Position numbers and translations under genes: made by a program. Below the pieces are notes generated by a model. It had not been told where the DNA came from. It was given only the letters and a program-made list of their open reading frames with translations, and did not search any database. Shown here piece after piece: positions 45,932 to 57,614 of a stretch of 64,000 bases of DNA (within the stretch, counting starts at the first letter, position 1; each line of letters opens with the position of its first letter). The DNA is from Perilla frutescens (Eukaryota > Streptophyta > Magnoliopsida > Lamiales > Lamiaceae): contig BRKX01000004.1 in assembly GCA_026008535.1 (NCBI GenBank), positions 28,400,501 through 28,464,500 of the forward strand. Direction: 5' to 3'.

Positions 45932-46555
45932 TGATACGATCCTAGAGAGGGTGCCGATGATCGAGTTCGAGTGTTCGGGAAGGCTGGCACAAGTGGCAGC
46001 GCGAGACCTAGAGCGAGTGATCTGGTCGCGCCAATGGGCGTGAGTTACAGCGCGAGTGGTGGCGCGAGCGAACCGGTCGCGCCCGCGACATGTTCCGTTC
46101 TGGGCCTGGCGCGAGCTACAGCGCGACCGGGGCGCGAGTGGGCCCAAGTCGCACCTATTTGGACTGTTGCGGATTTATCCAATTTTTATTTATTTATTTA
46201 TTTCCTTTTTAGATTAGGATTTGATTTTAGGGTTTGATTTATTTTGCCCACCTATATAAGGGCTTGTTCTAAATTATTTGAGACACATTATTCATTATAC
46301 AAATTTTATTTTAGCGAGTTATTTCTCTCTAGAGAATTCTCTCTTTCTCACGCACACACCGTGAGGCTTCACAACTTATCAAACAGACAATCCATCACTA
46401 TTTGTGGTGTCACCATCAATCGAGGGTTTGTGTCTTCAATTGATCGCGGGTTGCGGATCCAATTGGTTCGTGGTTCAACATCGTTGTAAGGCTAAGGTTC
46501 AAGATTTCCCTCAAATCCACCGTTGTAACCTGATACTCCTGGGAGGATCGCATCA
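45932..46555 (+). repeat. Right LTR of the gag-only element (624 bp)
   Basis: TGATACGATCC...CGCATCA, preceded by the polypurine tract and followed by the CCTTA target duplication. TATA box at 46253-46259. Confidence 0.9.
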
Positions 46556-47240
46556 CCTTAGCTTCAGCTCCTCTGCCCCTTTTTCTTCCGGAACTCCTCT
46601 CTAACTGATCATCTCTCTCTTCCTTTCTATGCGATGAAGATGAAGGAGTGAATGGAACGGACCCTCCCAACTGGTCTGAGGGTATCACGTCCCTCAAACT
46701 AGTTGGGAAGTCCTCCCTCTGGGAGCTTCTTCCCTTGGAGCCTTCTCCTCTGGGCACCTTTTTCCCTCAGGGAGCCTGCTCTTCTTTTCTTTTCTCTGCT
46801 CCATTTAAAGGGAGACATTCTCCCATTCTCTCTCCTCGTGAATTGAATATGGTGGTTGAGAGTTGATGGAGAGCAAGAGAAAAAGGTGGAGTTATTGATC
46901 GATGGTAGATTGTTCCTCAAACTCCTCCCACTCCTAGTTCCAAAAGTCTCCGTATTTAATTCTCTCAGTTGGCAAAATGGTTAGAGGGCATTGAAGATCA
47001 AAACTTTGAAAACACAGCTTGAACTGATCGAGAAAGGACCGAATTGGGCGCCCCGCGCCGGCGAAGCCCCCGTACTGACAGGGCTGGGATGCCCTGCGCC
47101 GGCAGGATGCGGTCGCCATGAGCACAGCCCCGTGCTAGCGGGGCTGCTTCAGCTGGGATTCCAGCTTTCCGTCTTCAGTTTTGGAGCTAGAGTTGGGCTT
47201 CTTCATTTTTTATTCTCCAGTTGATTTCTTCAGCTGGGGG

Positions 47241-47570
47241 CTTAGCTCATCAGTTGTGCCTCCAACTCAGCTTTTGGCTCTTGGGAGCTTAGCTCATCAG
47301 TTGTGCCTCCAGTTCAGTTTTTAGCTTCTTGGGAGCTTAGCTCATCAGTTGTGCCTCCAGCTCAGCTTTTGGCTCTTGGGAGCTTAGCTCATCAGTTGTG
47401 CCTCCAGCTCAGCTTTTGGCTTCTTAGGAGCTTGGCTCATCAGTTGTGCCTCTATCTCAGTTTTTGTCTTCTAAGGAACTTTGCTCATCAGTTGTGCCTT
47501 CAGCTCAGCTTTTGGCTCTTGGGAGCTTAGCTCATCTCATTAGTTGGGTCTCCAGCTCAGCTCTTGAGTC
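47241..47570. repeat. Minisatellite, about seven 47-48-bp units, in the LARD LTR
   Basis: Unit landmark 'cttagctcatcagttgtgcc' begins near 47241, 47288, 47336, 47383, 47431, 47479 and 47526 with small changes. The following DNA (to about 48060) continues with shorter 'ctccagct'/'cttcagttgg' iterations. Frames running through it are repeat-driven and not genes. Confidence 0.9.
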
Positions 47571-48249
47571 TTGGCTTCAGCTGGAGTTCTAGCTTCGGCT
47601 TCAGCTACAACACCACTTGAGCTCCAGCTCCTACTCCAGAGTTCCAACTCCAGCTTCAGCTACTTGAGCTCCAACTCCAGCTCCAACTTCAACTATAGCT
47701 CTACTTGAGCTCCAACTCCAGCTTCAGCTCCACTTGAGCTTAACTGAAGCGGATCAATCAACTGATTCGCTCCAGCTTAGCTCCAAGTTCTTGGCTTCAG
47801 CTTGAAGTCTAAGCTCTTCAGTTCAGCTGGACTCTCCAGCTGGCTCTTCAGTTAGACTCTCCAGCTGGCTCTCCAGTTCAACTAGACTCTCCAGCTGGCT
47901 CTTCAGTTGGACTTTTCATCTGGTTTCTTCAGTTATACTCATCAGTTGGGGCTTCAGTTGGTCACTAGTTTGATATCTTGGCCATCAGTTTGGAGCTTTA
48001 GTTTAGGTATGTCTGCAGTTGTGGACTTCAGTTTGCCCCGTCTTCAGCTGGGCTTCCAGCTTTTTCACCTTTTGTGCCATAATATACCTGCTTTTGGAGA
48101 AAAAGTTCAAAGTCTACGCTACACAGGCATAACACACCAAGGGATCAAATATGAAGCCATAAACACTAAAACAACACGAAAATAAGAAAACACACGCACC
48201 AAAGACATACAATCTATAAAGGAAAAACATCACAAATAAACACTAAACA

Positions 48250-49813
48250 ACCCCCCCCCCCACACTCAGCCTTTTGCTTGTCCTCAAGCAAACACAGTAA
48301 TTTAAGACATGAAGCAAGAAGGAGTTGCTTCCAAGTAGATCATACACAATAAACCATTTCACATGGTTTCAAACTAGAACACTCATTATCGAAGAAAATG
48401 AAAATAATTATCACACCAGGCATGTTGTTTGTCCAACAAGAATAAGGAAGACAAATTAGTCTCAAAGCAATTGTGATAAATATTCTTTCAAAACATCTTT
48501 CACACTAATTTCCTTAATTTATTTAAGCTTAACAAGGGGGTACAATCATAGGATATAGTTCAGTAGGTTATATCATCAGACTAAGCCGAGCTTCCTGACG
48601 TGGTTTCCCATACTCATCATGCAGAATTTCATTTGAATTGGCACACATGATAGGAGTATAATCCATAATGCAACCCCATTTATTTGGACAATTATTTAGG
48701 AGGACGTGGATCAAAATTCACAAGGTTTAGTCCTTAGGGAGAAAATCCCCAGTGTCCTTGCGTGGTTTCCCATGCTCATAGCCGACTTTGTCGACTAGCG
48801 GAGTAGAAATCCTTATTATCCCCACTTTTTATTTAATCATTGTATATTTTTTTATCACAAGAGGAAGTGTGAGAATAGACAAGTTCAAAGAGAATATCAA
48901 TCACCTTTGTTAAGATAACTAAGCATGCTTCCTAATTCTTAGAGGACAAAACCCACGACACAAGTTTTCTAATTATAATCATTTTCATGATAATTCATGT
49001 TCTAGAATGAAACAATGTGAACAATCTCATGTAGCATAATCGACTCAACAACAATCTCTTGAAGATTCATATCCTAAATATCATAGTTTGACAAGTAGAC
49101 AAGACAAGAATGCTAAATGCAAGACAAAACACAACACAAGACATGAAAACATGAAAACACATAAAAAGAACACAAAGATAACTTCACTGATCTAGTGGCT
49201 GGTAAGATGGCAGTGGAGTTGAGCTTCAGCTGAGATGAATCTCCAGCGACGGGTGGCGTGGCAGCGGTGGTTGGATCTCTCAACTTGTAGTAGTTTTTCC
49301 TTCAGTTTGTTTGAGCAGATCCAAAAGAACCACAACATTATTCCTGTGAGACAAACATCAAAATACAAACAAACAAAAGTAAAAATTATTCAGACTACAA
49401 AAGTAATAAAATCATGGGTTACCTCCCACGCAACGCTCATTTTAATGTCCCAAGCTAGACAGAGCCTCAGTAGGTGGCCATGGGAGATCATTGAGCATGA
49501 TCAGCTCGGCTCCGTGCTCCCATGGTTGGTGTTCCATTTCAAGCTTCATTACTCAAAGAGTAAGCTTTACTGGAACTTTCTCCTTCTCTGTTGGGCATTC
49601 CTAGTCTCCTTAGTCTGTGAATGTTTTTGAACACAGGGCTAGGTTCCTGTTGAGACTTCTTTGACCTAGCATACACAGACTCAACAAGAAAGGAGATCAT
49701 ATGCAACTATGGAAGAAAATATGAAGACTTAAACAAAAGAAAATAAGCACGAAAAATAATATAACACAAAAAAGACAAATACGCCTAAAGCATTCCCCGA
49801 CAATGATGCCAAT
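48250..49813 (-). other. Internal non-coding region of the LARD, with PPT and PBS
   Basis: The minus-strand polypurine tract is a run of about 12 G (48262-48251). The primer-binding site is TGGCATCATTGTCGGGG (49811-49795). It corresponds to the tRNA-Asp-type site of Athila/Tat elements (TGGCGCCGTTGTCGGGG) with CpG-type decay. The region near 49420-49460 has 'ggttacctcccacgcaacgc', a landmark of Athila-type internal DNA. No coding frame. Confidence 0.65.
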
Positions 49814-50275
49814 TGATTGATTTCCGGGTTCAACCACACATGCAAGAACTATGAACCGGACCCGCAAGAGGATGGGGTTGATTGTAGGACGGTGAGCTAA
49901 ACCGAGTCGTGTCTCTTGAGAAAAGCTTAACATGGTGATTTGTCATCCTCGTGTTACACACATGAAAATAAATACAATCCTAAACATTCTAAATCGGAGT
50001 TGAGGAAATTAAACTAAAATCTACTAAACCAAAACAAGAGAAAGACAAGAAAGTAAACAAGCAAACGAGTAAAATAAACTAAACTAATATATACAAACAT
50101 TAGGGTATAGATTCTCTCCTTGGTTCTCTCCTATCTCGATTCAAGCTGATTTCGTTAATCCTAGACGTACAATAGACCTCTTCAAGAGGCTTAACTTCAT
50201 TTACTATCACCTCTAATCCATTAAACCCCCATCGGCTATATTATACAAACAAGATTAACAATTAAGCTTATGTTA
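49814..50275 (-). repeat. 5' LTR fragment of the LARD
   Basis: Collinear with 43045-43505 with substitutions. It is cut at about 50275 by DNA of another gypsy element, so the upstream part of the 5' LTR is missing. Confidence 0.7.
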
Positions 50276-51145
50276 CTGATGAGAATGAGACCATGCCATC
50301 CAAGGAACAAGAAATACACCATGGTAGCTCCAAGTGGATTGCTATGTTGTCCATTGAAGATGAAGAAGATCAATGCATGAAGAACACAAGTATTTTGAAG
50401 AAACGATTGAACAAGCAGCTAAGACATCAAAGATGGATCAAGTTTACATCTATTAATGATGAGGAAGCTTGCTCGAGAGTTTAGGAAGAAGAACAAGTTA
50501 ATTTGGATGTGTGCGTGGAAGTTTGCATGGGAAACAGTGAATCTCGAATTTTCATGCATGGCGATATTTTTGTTCAAGTATGGGCACCGATTTTGAGAGA
50601 TATTTCAGCCCATGTTCGATTATTTTTAGAGTCCAAATTGAGGATTGAAGGCCCAATTTTACTTGGGATTTATTTTATCTAAATTATAATTTTATTTATT
50701 TAATTTTTGGTCTTTTCTAGATCTACCTTATTTAGAATTCTAGTTAAGGTAGAACTCTTTATTTTCCATAGTAATTTTCGTCCATGTTGGACTTTTCTTA
50801 GACTAGGATTTTCGATCCATATAGCAATATATATGTGATCTTTATTTCATTGTTACTTAGACATTGATTAAATATTTGAAGTTTATTTTTCAATTGTCCC
50901 ACGATCCTTTGGTTGATCACACAAATTCAAGTTCTTTAGACCTAGCAATTCTAAAGTCCTATCAAAGGTTCTTTCGAGTTCTTCAAGATCACAGAGGAAT
51001 CACTACCTATCAAGGAGTATTAACATCGCGTTCGTGGATTCCAGTTCTACGGGTTCGACGAGATGCGAATCACAACATCAAAGCCGCAGTACCTTCCCAT
51101 CAACGTTCATCATCAAAGCTGCCGTTTGATTCAACTGCTCTCATC
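50276..51145 (+). repeat. Gypsy pol tail and partial LTR, diverged copy
   Basis: A frame ending at 50482 (WIAMLSIEDEEDQCMKN...) resembles the pol-tail context at 40961-41170 ('LLTIEDEDQ'). LTR-like DNA follows (50690-51140). It is homologous in landmarks to 41240-41800, including 'agaattctagttaaggtagaa' and 'tagacattgatt'. It ends where the minus-strand copia begins. Confidence 0.45.
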
Positions 51146-54000
51146 AATTGATCATGACTGGTTGAGTACTGATGCTTTCAATGATCAGTTGACTCTTCTC
51201 CTTTCTTCAGCTTCCTTTTAGCTTTCACCATTTTTTTGAACTAATTTAGCTTATCAGTTTAAGCTTCATAACTTAGTAACCTGATGCCGTTTTGATTCAG
51301 TTCTCATCTTCAGCTGGAGTGTTCCTCTTCACTCCTTCACTCAGATGATCATCATCCTCCTTTGAAGCTATTTCGAGCAATCCTAATTAGATGCACAACT
51401 CCACAAATCTAGCTTCTGGCAATGGTTTGGTGAAGATATCAGCTATCTGCTTCTCTGTGTTGACATATTTGATGCATATGTCTTTCTTCTCGATGTGATC
51501 TCTGATAAAGTGATGCCTGATATCAATGTGCTTCGTCCTTGAATGCAATACCGAATTTTGAGATATTGCAATAGCACTATTGTTATCACAATAGATAGGC
51601 ACTTCTTCAGTATCTACTTTGTAATCCTTCAGTTGTTGTTTCATCTATAGAATCTGGGCACAATAGCTTTCAGTAGTTGCATACTCGGCTTCAGTTATTG
51701 ATGTGGCAACTGAGTGCTGCTTTTTGCTAAAACAGGATATCAGTTTATTCCCAAAAAATTGACATGTTCCACTGGTGCTTTTTCTGTCAATCTTGCATCC
51801 TCTGAAGTCTGAGTCTGAGTACCCTGTTAGACTCAATTTGTCATCTCTAAGATACCATAATCCAAGATTTATGGTTCCTTTGAAGTACTTCATGATCCTC
51901 TTAGCTGCTTCGAGATGACTTTTCTTCGGATTGGCTTGAAATCTTGCACACAGCTCGACTGAATAGGAGATGTTTGGTCGGCTGGCTGTTAGATAGAGAA
52001 GAGATCCAATGAGTCCTCTGTAGAACGTCTGGCTGACTGTTTCTCCTTCTTCATCAAGAGTCAGCTGAACTGATGTGTTCATTGGAATCTTGAGATTTTT
52101 TCCCTTATCGGTTCCAAAATTCTTGACAAGCTCTTTGGTATACTTAGCTTGACTGATAAAGATTCCGTCTTCCAGCTGCTTCACTTGGAGTCCTAGGAAG
52201 AAGATCATTTCTCCCATCATGCTCATCTCAAATTCATTTTGCATCAGTTGAGCGAATCGAGTACAGAGATCTTTACTCTTTGATCCAAAGATTATATCAT
52301 CCACATAAATTTGAACCATTAAGATCTCAGATGATCGCTCTATTCTGAATAGAGTATGATTAATGACTCTTTTATGAAACCCATTCTTCAGCAAGAATGT
52401 TGTGAGGGTTTCATACCAATCTTGGTGCTAGCTTCAATCTATATAGAGTTTTCTTCAGCTTGTAGACTTGATCTCCAATTTTAAAGCCTGGAGGTTGCTC
52501 AACATAAACATCCTCCTTGAGCATTCCTTATAAGAATGCACTTTTCACGTCCATTTGATAGACCGTGAAGTTTTTGTGAGCTGCATATGCGAGGAACAAC
52601 CTGATAGCTTCCAGTCTGGCAACTTGTGAAAATGTCTCATCAAAGTCGATCCCTTCACTTTGAGAGTATCCCTTGCCTACCAGTCTTGCCTTATTCCTTA
52701 TAATCACGCCTTGTTCATCCAGCTTGTTGTGAAAAAACCTATTTTGTCCCGATGACTTTTTAGGTTTTCGGTCTATCGATAAGAAATCATACATCATTTC
52801 TCGTGAACTGGTTCAGCTACTCTTGTATTGCAATGATCTAGTTTGAATCTTCAAGGGCTTTCTTGATGTTGGCGGGTTTCATTTGCGAGATAAAGCATGT
52901 GAAGAGAGCATGCTCAGTTGATCATCTGGTTTGAACACGGCTTCTTGGATCACCGATAATTTTGTCAGCTGGATGGCTTCGGAGCCATTTAGGCAGGTTG
53001 GCTTCAGCTGGTTCCTCAACTGATCCTTCAGCTGGTCCTTCAGCTGCTGCCTTATCTCCAGTTTTCTATTCAGCTTCATTGATTATCCCCCATATTTAAA
53101 TTGTAGGGTTTGTGGTCTTAGCACAATTTGTGTCCTCATTGACCATGTTGTCTTCAACTGGTCTGGGTTCAGTTTCAATGCCATCTTCTAGTGAAGCTTC
53201 AAACCATTCTGGAGTAATGTGATCAATATAGTCCTGCGAGTTTTCAATTTTACTAGGTAGTACTTGTACTGATGTATTATTTTTCTCTTTGTTCTTGTAC
53301 TCATCAGCAAGCTCATCAAATACGACATGACATGTTACTTCCACAACAAGTGTTCATTTGTTGAACACTCTGTAAGCTTGTGAGTGAGGGGCATTATAGC
53401 CGAGAAAGATCCCCTCATCAGCTTTGGCACTGAAAGCTTTCAGTTGAGTTTTGCCATTGTTGTGGATGTAACATTTGCAGCCAAATACTTTAAAGTAAGA
53501 GATAGAAGGCTTACGACCCTTATACAGCTTGTAGGGTGTTTTGTCATGTGTAGTGATGGTGGCACTTCTATTCTGAGTGTGGCAGGCTGTGTTGACTGCT
53601 TCGGCCCAATAGCTTTCAACTATGTTGGCATCTGCTACCATAGATCGAGTTGCCTCCTTGATCATGTGATTTCTTCATTCAGCTATGCCATTTTGTTGAG
53701 GAGTCCTTGCAGCTGAGTGCTCATGAGTGATTCCTAATCCACTCAGAAAATTGATCAGTTGCTGATTAACGAATTCAGTTCCATTATCGGATCTTATCCT
53801 CTGAACTAATTTTCCCTTATTAGTTTGCAACCTTCTGATCAGTGTTGATGCTTGGCAAAGATTTTATCTTTGCTTCTCAGGAACTCCAACCAGGTGTATC
53901 TTGAGTAGTTATCTACTACTACAAGAGTAAACTTTTTGCCTCTAGGGGTTGCTGGCTTCACTGGTCCAAACAGGTTCATGTGTAGCAGCTGTAGAATATC
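51146..54000 (-). mobile_element. SIRE-like Ty1/copia fragment (no LTRs)
   Basis: Minus strand: integrase (from about 53990: VVVDDYSRYTW; NGIVE-like region degraded; then KEATRSMVADANI), a linker rich in QLKDQLKDQL repeats, RT (DFLSIDRKPKKSS..., QMDVKSAFL, IYVDDIIFGS) and RNase H (SDSDFRGCKIDRKSTSGT; IYCDNNSAIAIS; HIDIRHHFIRDHI). This order and the RNase H end (KQIADIFTKPLPE) are copia. The sequence style is SIRE/Tork-like and unrelated in detail to family A. It is truncated at 54000 by fusion to a family-A copy. No LTR is visible at the 51146 side. Confidence 0.75.
51387..53990 (-). pseudogene. SIRE-like copia pol, several frameshifts and stops
   Basis: Readable pieces: RNase H end 51644-51387, RT to RNase H 52394-51645 (249 aa, contains YVDDIIFGSKSKDL), RT N-part 52797-52528, linker 53344-52879 and integrase 53665-53354. 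Breaks occur near 51645 (stop), 52400-52525 (frameshift and stop), 52800, 53090 and 53350. The catalytic YVDD and RNase H residues remain, but the reading frame is not continuous. Confidence 0.75.
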
Positions 54001-54003
54001 AGT

Positions 54004-56121
54004 TATTTGGAGTTGCCTATTTCATTCTGGGGATATGCCCTAGAAACAGCAGCCTACATTCTTAACTTGGTTCCATCGAAATTAGTTCCTTCAACGCCCA
54101 CAGAACTTTGGATTGGATGAAAGCCCAGTTTAGGAAATGTTTGGATTTAGGGTAGCCCAACACACGTGTTGGATAAGGAAGCTGATAAGCTAGCGCCTTG
54201 TACTAATGTGAGGCTGTTCGTTGGATATCCGAGAGGAACGAAAGGTGGTCTATTTTATAGTCCTAAGGATCAGAAGATCATTGTTAGCACCAATGCTTAA
54301 TTCTTAAAGGAAAATTATGTTATAAACCACAAACTAAGGAGTCAAATCATCCTTGAGGAGCTGAGAGGGGAAGGATCAAATCCTACACCAGTAGTACAAG
54401 AAGAGGTAACACAAGACACTGCACAACGTGTCACAAATACACAAGAACTGCCTTGTCGTAATGGGAGGGTTGTACGCCAACTTGATAGATTCATTAGTTT
54501 GGATGAATCTTCAGATTTCCCTGAAGGACTCAATGAATTGGATCTCAGGACCTATGATGAAGCGGTCTAAGATAAGGATGCAGATTCTTGGATATCTGGA
54601 ATAGAATCTGAGATTGGATTGATGGATCACAATCAAGTCTGGGAGCTTGTAGAACCACAAGATGGGGTAAAACCCATTGGGTGCAAGTGGGTCTATAAAT
54701 GCAATAGAGGACCTGATGGAAAGGTTGAAACCTTCAAGGCAAGACTTGTGGTGAAAGGGTACACTCAAAAAGAAGGGATCGATTATGAGAAAACCTTTTC
54801 ACCAGTAGCCATGCTTAAGTCAATTCGGATTCTCTTATCAATTGCCACTCATTTAGATTATGAGATTTGGCAGATGGATGTTACGACAGCTTTCCTGAAT
54901 AGAAGTCTTGAGGAAAATATCCACATGAAGCAACCAGATGGTTTCATTGCTTAAGGCCAAGAGCACTTAGTGTGCAAGCTTAAGAGATCCATTTATGGAC
55001 TTAAGCAGGCATCGAGATCTTGGAACATCCGTTTTGACGAGGTTATCTAGTCGTATGGATTCGTACAAAGTCCGGATGAGAGTTGCGTGTACAAGAAATG
55101 TGATGGAAATGTGGTGGTTTTTCTCATACTGTATGTTGACGATATCTTACTTATTGAAAACAATAAGAAGGTATTATTAAACATAAGGGTGTGGTTGTCC
55201 AAGTAGTTCGATATGAAGGATCTGGGAGAAGCCGGACACGTCCTTGGCATCAAGATCATTTGAGATCGCTAAAGAAGGATGCTATGCTTATCTCAGGTGA
55301 TCTATATCGATACAGTGCTAGCAAGGCTTATCATGCAAGATTCCAAGAAAGGTTTTATACATTTTAGGCATGGAATTTATCTATCCAAGGCAATATGTCC
55401 CCAAACACAGTTTGAGATAGAAGAGATGAAGAAGGTCCCATACGCTTCGACTGTGGGGAGTTTGATGTATGTTATGCTATGCACGAGGCCTGATATATGC
55501 TATGCTATTGGCATGGTAAGCAGATATCAGTCTAACCCTGGACAAGGTCACTGGACTGCGGTTTAGTATATCTTCAAGTACCAGAAAAGGACTCAAGATT
55601 ATATGCTGGTGTACCGCTCTGATAGTCTAGTACCTTTGGGTTACACGGACTCAGATTTTCAATCCAATAAAGATCAGAGTAAGTCTACTTCAGGCTACGT
55701 ATTTACATTAGGAGGTGGAGCCGTTGCATGGAGTAGCATCAAGCAAAAATACATTGATGACTCTACCGTGGAAGCTGAATATATAGTTGTCTCTGTGGCT
55801 GCAAAAGAAGTTGTCTGGCTCCAAAGCTTATTATTGAACTTGAGCGTGGTTTCTGATTTGCATAAGAGTATCACGATATACTGTGATAACTTTGGTGCAG
55901 TGGCAAATTCGAAGGAACCTAGAGCCCATAAGGCAAGTAAACACATAGAAAGGAAGTACCATCTTATACGAAAAATCGTTAAGAGAGGGAACGTGGCGGT
56001 GGTCAAGATTGTATCAGAGGACAATCTAGCTAATCCATTCACGAAGAGCCTTCCAGCTAAGACCTTTGATGGTCACGTGGAGAAAATGGGAGTGAGATGC
56101 AGACCCGGAGGTGCATTTTGA
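54004..56121 (+). pseudogene. Copia pol remnant, copy 3, many stops
   Basis: The RT core LVVKGYTQKEGIDYEKTFSP and YVDDILLIEN and the RNase H DSDFQSNKDQSKSTSGY and IYCDNFGAVANSKEP are readable. Stops appear at CAG-, CGA- and TGG-type positions of the other copies (for example near 54119, 54149, 54298, 54568, 54952, 55048, 55204, 55261 and 55563). It ends VRCRPGGAF. It retains the YGLKQASRSW segment lost from copy 1. Confidence 0.85.
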
Positions 56122-56198
56122 GTTTTATTGTTTTGATTTGAGAGTTAGCCAGTTAGTTATTATGCTTGAATTACATGCTTTAAGTATAAGTGGGAGAT

Positions 56199-57614
56199 TG
56201 TTAGTTTTGTATACTGGAAGACATGTCTTTGTATATTTTTCTGATGATATGATGATATAGATTGATTATATTGCAGTCACTATTTGCATTTACATTATTA
56301 TTTAATTGTTTATGCATATTCAATATACTTACACTGTAGATGATATGGTGTGGGTAAACACACGGTAAGATCATATCATCAGATCCTTGTATTGTATTAA
56401 AAGGCTCATGGTTTAGATGGCCCTGAATACACTATCGGTACACCGTAGAATAATCTGATAGTTAGTTTATCTTGACTAATTGATTATTCTAATACACGAG
56501 TTAGTGTATTGAGGAGGATCACAATAGGATACTGTTCTCTACTCTGACACTATAAGTTAGAGAACAAAGATCCATAGAGTTCGGGTTCTTAACTTATATA
56601 CATTGGTGAACATATGTATGCTTTGTTTATTTCTTCGATTTATCTATGGGTGAGATTCTCTCATAGGATCAATAAACTAGATATCTTGGGTAATGACATT
56701 TGCATACATGATGTGTCGTGCAGTATATATAAGCGATGTGTCCTGGTGCGCCAGGTTGATGATGTTCTCTTGAGAAAACAAAAGTTCATGTGAAACCCTG
56801 CAGGTGGAATTTATTTCGTACATGATAAAGCTTGTGTGGTACTACTCAAGATTTTAGATATTAATTAATTATAGTTGTCAGAGGCTTACATAATTAATTA
56901 ATGAACTAAAGAAGAATGGGGAATGACTGAACTAAAGAAGAAAGCATATTCACAAATATGTATTAAATCGGTAAGTCGGTATTACTTCTTTAGTGGAATA
57001 AAAGTAATATTTAATTTATTTAATAATATCCTAAGTTTATTGGATATTGAGAATTAAATAAATTAGTGGGCCAATTTAATATTCTTCTAGATCCCTGTTG
57101 TAATCCAATATGACTTTGATGGACTGGAGATAGAAAAAGAGATTGAGGCCCAAACCTAGTAGGTTTGGAACCCTATATTTTCGGCCACATCTCTATAAAT
57201 AAGGAGGTGGGGTTTCAAAAATTATACACACAATATCAGCCCCTCAATTATCTCTTGATCTCCATAGTATCCATAATTATCTAGTAGATTTCTATCCATC
57301 CTGAATCTAGATATAGTCCGGAAATACAGCAGAAGATCGAGAAGTCGAATTGCTGAGCTAGGGGACGCCGATCATCATCATCTCAATAGTAAGATTATAC
57401 CTTTAATCTTGTACTCAATCCGACGTTCATTTGTAAGTGGTTTTTGATTATCTATGTTTCCACTTTTAATAGAATCGATAAACCGGATTGCATGTTTAAT
57501 TGAACTTAATTAATTAAAACATATGTGCTGCATAAATATATGATTACATGATATTAGGATTAAAGAACATCCAAATAGATCATGTGCTGGTTTAATTCCA
57601 AAAAAATCCCAATA
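56199..57614 (+). repeat. LTR of copia copy 3, shared with the downstream leader
   Basis: TGTTAGTTTTG...TCCCAATA. The next six bases (57615-57620) are the first half of a decayed primer-binding site. The site resumes at 61478 after the insertion of copy 4. Confidence 0.85.

Larger units (their letters stand above)
43939..46555 (+). mobile_element. Complete gag-only gypsy-derived element with both LTRs
   Basis: Left LTR 43939-44517, PBS 44520-44532, internal 44533-45931, right LTR 45932-46555. The flanking repeats CCTTA (43934-43938 and 46556-46560) are a perfect 5-bp target duplication. The interior carries a gag-like ORF and then sequence ending in 'SGGSDLRTNPFQEK', the usual pol-end style of such elements, directly before an AAGAGAAGGGGAA polypurine tract. 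Protease, RT, RNase H and integrase are all missing. At 2617 bp it must have moved using enzymes supplied by another element. Confidence 0.9.
43045..48249 (-). repeat. 3' LTR of the LARD, split by a nested element
   Basis: It starts TGTTTAGTG on the minus strand at 48249 after a long G run. It ends at 43045. Without the nested 2617-bp element and its 5-bp duplication it is about 2.6 kb. The pieces 43045-43938 and 46556-48249 join in register with the homologous LTR at 250-2153 ('cttctt-ttccttagctt', around 1135-1150). It contains a 47-bp minisatellite. Confidence 0.65.
43045..50275 (-). mobile_element. Athila-related LARD (large non-coding derivative), nested
   Basis: Minus strand order: 5' LTR fragment (50275-49814), tRNA-Asp-type primer-binding site (49811-49795), about 1.5 kb of noncoding internal DNA, polypurine tract (48262-48250) and 3' LTR (48249-43045, interrupted by another element at 43939-46555). 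No gag, pol or env is present. LTR ends share TGATTGATTTCCG on the plus strand at 43045 and 49814. The internal DNA matches the 3' noncoding part of the Athila-like element at 2.2-3.0 kb, so it looks like a deletion derivative of that family. Confidence 0.7.
54001..57614 (+). mobile_element. Ty1/copia family A, copy 3 (5' part lost, LTR shared downstream)
   Basis: It begins abruptly within integrase ('agttatt-gagttgcctattt'), fused to the SIRE-like element. It then runs through integrase C-terminus, RT and RNase H to 56121, then polypurine tract AAGTGGGAGAT (56188-56198) and an LTR (56199-57614, 1416 bp). It is more diverged than copies 1, 2 and 4. The LTR is followed by a decayed PBS, so it also serves as 5' LTR of the next unit. 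Confidence 0.85.

Noticed and set aside
47222..48060. Possible CRISPR-like array or coding repeat protein
   Set aside because: Units are head to tail without unique spacers, sit in a plant LTR, and the frame over them is a product of the repeat.
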